NCBI GenBank assembly: GCA_947589525.1
Contig: CANQAW010000071.1
Location: forward strand, 1 to 8,157
From: Candidatus Gastranaerophilales bacterium
Lineage (GTDB): Bacteria > Cyanobacteriota > Vampirovibrionia > Gastranaerophilales > Gastranaerophilaceae
Length of the DNA stretch: 8,157 nt
Direction of reading: 5' to 3'
A program made the position numbers and the translations under genes. Below are positions 5,415-8,157 of the stretch, in pieces. Positions within the stretch are counted from its first letter, which is position 1. Every line of letters begins with the position of its first letter. The notes under the pieces were generated by a model, which was given only the letters and a program-made list of their open reading frames with translations, was not told the origin of the DNA and made no database searches.

Positions 5415-7625
5415 ATGAACTTACAAAGCATAAAAGAAGAATTTTACAGTTATTACGTAAGCGAGCTTGAAAAAAAAGGTCAGGATACACAAATTGCCGA
5501 TAACGATAATATCAGCATCTTTGAACACAAAGAAGAGTTTAAAGATTTCTTGAAATCCAAATATCACGCAACAAAATTTTCAATATCCAAAAGTATAGAT
5601 AAAATTTTAAAAATGAACATTGAAAACGGAAAGCTTGTAGACAGCGAAGAAGAAGATAAAAAAGAAAACGACGGAAAAAAACTTGATGACGACTTTATCA
5701 AAGATGTAATTAACGAAGCACTGCAAGATGAACAAGTTCAAAAAACACTTGATATAGACCAAAGCGGAGAGTTGGATTCCGAAGAAGTAGGTATATTTTT
5801 ACAAAATATACAAGGAGCAAGCGAAGAAAATTCATCATCATACAGAATAAGTTTGGATGATATTACAAAAGGTGTTGAAGATATACACTCCGGAGAATAT
5901 CAAAAAAAGGATGTTGTTCTAGATGACAATTCTCTTAAAGGGCAAGATGCAACGGATGCTCTTTTACAAGAGGCATATTTAAATGACAAAGTCTTTAATA
6001 AAATTGATGAAAACTCAGACGGCATAATCAATTTGGAAGAACAAGAAAAATTTAAAAATTACATCAAAGATTATGACGGATATGGTGATGAAGTATCGCT
6101 GTCTGATGTTAAAAGCGCATATTATGACATATTAAACAAAGATTTTTCATACAAAAACAATCTGAGCGTTGATAATATTAACACAGAAACAATTGATAAA
6201 TTTGAAGACTATGAAACATACAGTCCGAGTTCAAGCAGCATGGAAGTAGCCAGTCCCAAAAATTATTACGGCTCCGCACAAAGTTCATCCACATCAACAA
6301 TTCAAGCAAAAACAGTTGATAATATGACCTTGGAAGAATTAAACAATGCAAGAACAATCAAGCAAACTGAAGTAAATGAAGCTAAAGAGGCACTAAATTC
6401 CGTATACTCCGATGATAACGAAACGGTAAAAAATGCAAAAGAAAATCTGGATAATGCGCAAAAAGAATACACAAATGCACTTCAAGACGAAATAAACACA
6501 CAACCTGAAATAAAAGCGTTATTTTTAAACGTATATTCAACCGTTAAGCAAATTGAAAGCACTCAACAGCTGATTAATGATACAAATATTGATATAACAA
6601 ATACTCAAAATGATTTAAACTCGGCACAATCAGTATTAAATGAAGATACATCAAATCTGAGTGCACTTAAAAGCGCTTTATCGCTACTGCAAAGCCAAGA
6701 ATTAACCGATGAACAAAAAACAAAAGTTCAGGATAAAATCAATTCACTTAACGGGCAAATTACAGAGCTTGAAGAAAAAATAGAAAAACAAGATATGCAA
6801 AATGTAAGCCAATTAAACGAAAAACTGCAAATATTGCAAGGCAAAGACGGCATTTTAGGCATGGAAGAAAAACTCCAAACTTTAACATCTCAAAAAGAAG
6901 AACAAGAAAAACAAATAGAAGATATTTGCACCAAAGAGACCTTGCAGGCTAAAACAAATTATGATAACGCAATGGAACAATATAATTCAATCAAACAGCA
7001 GGAAATTGAAAGCGCAAACATAGCATTAAGCACGGCGCAAACTGAACTTAACGATATTGAAGCTAAAATTTCACAAAAAGAAGCTGAAAAAATTGAAAGA
7101 GAAAATAAACCTACAAAATATGATTTTGATTTTGAAACAAATTTAACAACAAATCAGCAAGCGGAATTAGATATATTTAAAGAAAATTATGAACAAAATA
7201 AAGAAAAATATGAAGAAGTTGAGCAGGCAACAGGAGTTCCCGCCGAATTAATAGCGGCAATTCACTGGAGAGAATCGGGCGGAAATTTCAACACCTATCT
7301 TCATAACGGCGACCCTCTGGGCAAGAAAATGGTTCATGAGCCTAAAATAGAAAAGGTTTTTGATGACTGGACGGAAGGTGCAATTGATGCAATTAACAGC
7401 CAAAATCCTTCAATTGTAAAGGAAGATGACATAAATACTTTATTTGAATATGCCGAAAGATATAACGGTTTGGGATACAGAAAAAGAGGTATTAATTCGC
7501 CTTACGTATGGTCGGGAACAACAAATTATTCAAGCGGAAAATATGTTGCAGACGGAAAATTCGATTCAAGTGCCGTGGATAAACAACTTGGAGTGGCGGT
7601 TATGCTTGAAGCTTTATATACATAA
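5415..7625 (+). CDS. EF-hand, coiled-coil protein with C-terminal lysozyme-like domain (putative peptidoglycan hydrolase)
   Basis: 736 residues. Two EF-hand calcium loops are visible: 113-124 (D113, D115, S117, G118, D121, E124) and 198-209 (D198, N200, D202, G203, N206, E209). They lie in duplicated modules about 85 residues apart, each with a helix before the loop and a 'SLxD(I/V)' stretch after it. A Ser-rich linker (270-297) leads to a long coiled coil (about 305-565; ELEEKIEKQ, MEEKLQTLTSQKEEQEKQIE). The C-terminal domain (about 600-736) has GVPAELIAAIHWRESGGNF with candidate catalytic Glu620, HNGDPLG, ERYNGLGYRKRGINSPYVWS and YSSGKYVADGKF. These match the lysozyme-family domain I recall from cyanobacterial and rhizobial proteins, so cleavage of peptidoglycan glycan strands is likely. 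No signal peptide or membrane segment is visible, so its route to the cell wall is unknown. The only Cys is 505. Its ribosome binding site is inside a strong hairpin. Followed after 17 bp by a paralog. Confidence 0.85.
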   Translation: MNLQSIKEEFYSYYVSELEKKGQDTQIADNDNISIFEHKEEFKDFLKSKYHATKFSISKSIDKILKMNIENGKLVDSEEEDKKENDGKKLDDDFIKDVINEALQDEQVQKTLDIDQSGELDSEEVGIFLQNIQGASEENSSSYRISLDDITKGVEDIHSGEYQKKDVVLDDNSLKGQDATDALLQEAYLNDKVFNKIDENSDGIINLEEQEKFKNYIKDYDGYGDEVSLSDVKSAYYDILNKDFSYKNNLSVDNINTETIDKFEDYETYSPSSSSMEVASPKNYYGSAQSSSTSTIQAKTVDNMTLEELNNARTIKQTEVNEAKEALNSVYSDDNETVKNAKENLDNAQKEYTNALQDEINTQPEIKALFLNVYSTVKQIESTQQLINDTNIDITNTQNDLNSAQSVLNEDTSNLSALKSALSLLQSQELTDEQKTKVQDKINSLNGQITELEEKIEKQDMQNVSQLNEKLQILQGKDGILGMEEKLQTLTSQKEEQEKQIEDICTKETLQAKTNYDNAMEQYNSIKQQEIESANIALSTAQTELNDIEAKISQKEAEKIERENKPTKYDFDFETNLTTNQQAELDIFKENYEQNKEKYEEVEQATGVPAELIAAIHWRESGGNFNTYLHNGDPLGKKMVHEPKIEKVFDDWTEGAIDAINSQNPSIVKEDDINTLFEYAERYNGLGYRKRGINSPYVWSGTTNYSSGKYVADGKFDSSAVDKQLGVAVMLEALYT
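7116..7249 (+). repeat. Lysozyme-module repeat, copy 1
   Basis: Aligns without gaps to 8024-8157 (offset 908). The encoded 44 residues, starting KYDFDFETNL here and KYNFDFEVNL there, match at 32 positions. The last 52 bases (7198-7249 against 8106-8157) differ at only 2 positions. Copy 1 continues into the full lysozyme-like domain; copy 2 is cut by the window end. Confidence 0.9.
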
Positions 7626-7642
7626 ATAACATAAGGATAAAT

Positions 7643-8157
7643 ATGCTTAATTTTATTAAAAACATTATTATAAGAAATTCTAACGGGGAAAATCAAACTC
7701 AAATTGTTGCCCCCAAAGAAAACGACACCAACAGCCTTTTTGATGAAAATAAAAATGTTATCCCTCCGACAAACCAAACTCAAGCAGATGAAAATTTATA
7801 CCTGCAATCCATTGAAGAACAAAACAGCCTTGAAGATAATCAAACTACACTTGTACCCATACTGATAACGCAGGATAATACACAATTCACATCAACACTT
7901 GAAGAAAACGCTTCTGTTGTAATTGTTAAAGGAATTGATGAACCCTTAGTTCAAGGACCTTTATCGGAAGTTACCGAGGTTGCACCTAAAGAGGAAACAC
8001 AAGCGGCAGAGACCAAAGAGGCAAAATACAATTTTGATTTCGAAGTCAATTTAGACGAAGAACAACAGCGTGATTTGGAAAAATTTAAACAGAATTATGA
8101 AAATAATAAAGATAAATATGAAGAAGTTGAGCAGGCAACAGGAGTTCCAGCCGAATT
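7643..8157 (+). CDS. Second lysozyme-module protein, paralog of the upstream gene (3' partial)
   Basis: ATG at 7643 with AAGGA five bases upstream (7633-7637), 17 bp after the preceding stop, so translated from the same message. 171 codons are visible, still open at the window end. It begins MLNFIKNIIIRNSNGENQ: a short, possibly amphipathic helix but no clear signal peptide. Residues about 12-125 are a low-complexity, Gln/Asn/Glu/Thr-rich linker without EF-hands or coiled coil. Residues 128-171 (KYNFDFEVNLDEEQQRDLEK to ATGVPAE) match the entry to the lysozyme-like domain of the upstream protein. The catalytic part should follow beyond the window; the Glu cannot be checked here. It is a shorter sibling with a different N-terminal region, presumably the same enzyme activity at another place or with another partner. 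Confidence 0.88.
   Translation, partial: MLNFIKNIIIRNSNGENQTQIVAPKENDTNSLFDENKNVIPPTNQTQADENLYLQSIEEQNSLEDNQTTLVPILITQDNTQFTSTLEENASVVIVKGIDEPLVQGPLSEVTEVAPKEETQAAETKEAKYNFDFEVNLDEEQQRDLEKFKQNYENNKDKYEEVEQATGVPAE
8024..8157 (+). repeat. Lysozyme-module repeat, copy 2 (cut by window end)
   Basis: Direct repeat of 7116-7249. The first 82 bases are clearly diverged, while the final 52 match copy 1 at 50 positions, and the two differences are a Glu/Asp codon change and one synonymous change. High identity seems to begin at about 8106 and may continue past the window. Confidence 0.9.

Noticed and set aside
7526..7783. Minus-strand 85-residue ORF
   Set aside because: It lies opposite the end of one supported gene and the start of the next, without a ribosome binding site or recognisable sequence.
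1..8157. CRISPR arrays, tRNA or rRNA genes, insertion sequences, phage attachment sites
   Set aside because: Looked for regularly spaced repeats, cloverleaf-like segments, transposase motifs and flanking inverted repeats; none seen.

Overview
The window is AT-rich and has short intergenic gaps. It looks like a chromosomal segment of an anaerobic, two-membrane bacterium. The pointers are a partial AsmA-like envelope protein (usual in diderms), a small free rubredoxin (usual in anaerobes), and a standard tig-clpP-clpX cluster. The A-rich coding and the EF-hand plus lysozyme-like proteins remind me of gut Vampirovibrionia/Gastranaerophilales (non-photosynthetic relatives of Cyanobacteria). That placement is an inference from general impression; no marker here settles it.

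Layout. 1-606 (+) is the C-terminal part of an AsmA-like protein, cut by the window start. It overlaps tail-to-tail by 8 bp with 599-1543 (-), an unrecognised 314-residue protein. The gap 1544-1774 holds two back-to-back intrinsic terminators: one ends the clp operon on the minus strand, the other faces the plus strand. A consensus-like plus-strand promoter lies 60-90 bp upstream of the second one, so the gap may encode a small RNA of about 80 nt. 1775-5010 (-) is the operon tig-clpP-clpX: ribosome-associated chaperone, ClpP protease subunit and ClpX unfoldase, with 22 and 28 bp gaps and a plausible promoter just upstream of tig. The divergent region 5011-5177 also carries a plus-strand promoter for a 53-residue rubredoxin (5178-5339).

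Downstream of rubredoxin, a perfect 16-bp stem (5371-5410) buries the Shine-Dalgarno sequence of the next gene. That gene (5415-7625, +) encodes a 736-residue protein with two EF-hand modules, a long coiled coil and a C-terminal lysozyme-like domain. Seventeen bases further on, a second gene starts (7643 to the window end). Its N-terminal part is unrelated, but it runs into the same C-terminal module, with nearly identical DNA at the window edge. The pair looks like tandem paralogs that deliver one peptidoglycan-cleaving domain behind different N-terminal regions.

The most interesting items are the tandem lysozyme-domain pair, the hairpin that would gate its translation, and the candidate small RNA. 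Everything else is conserved housekeeping.
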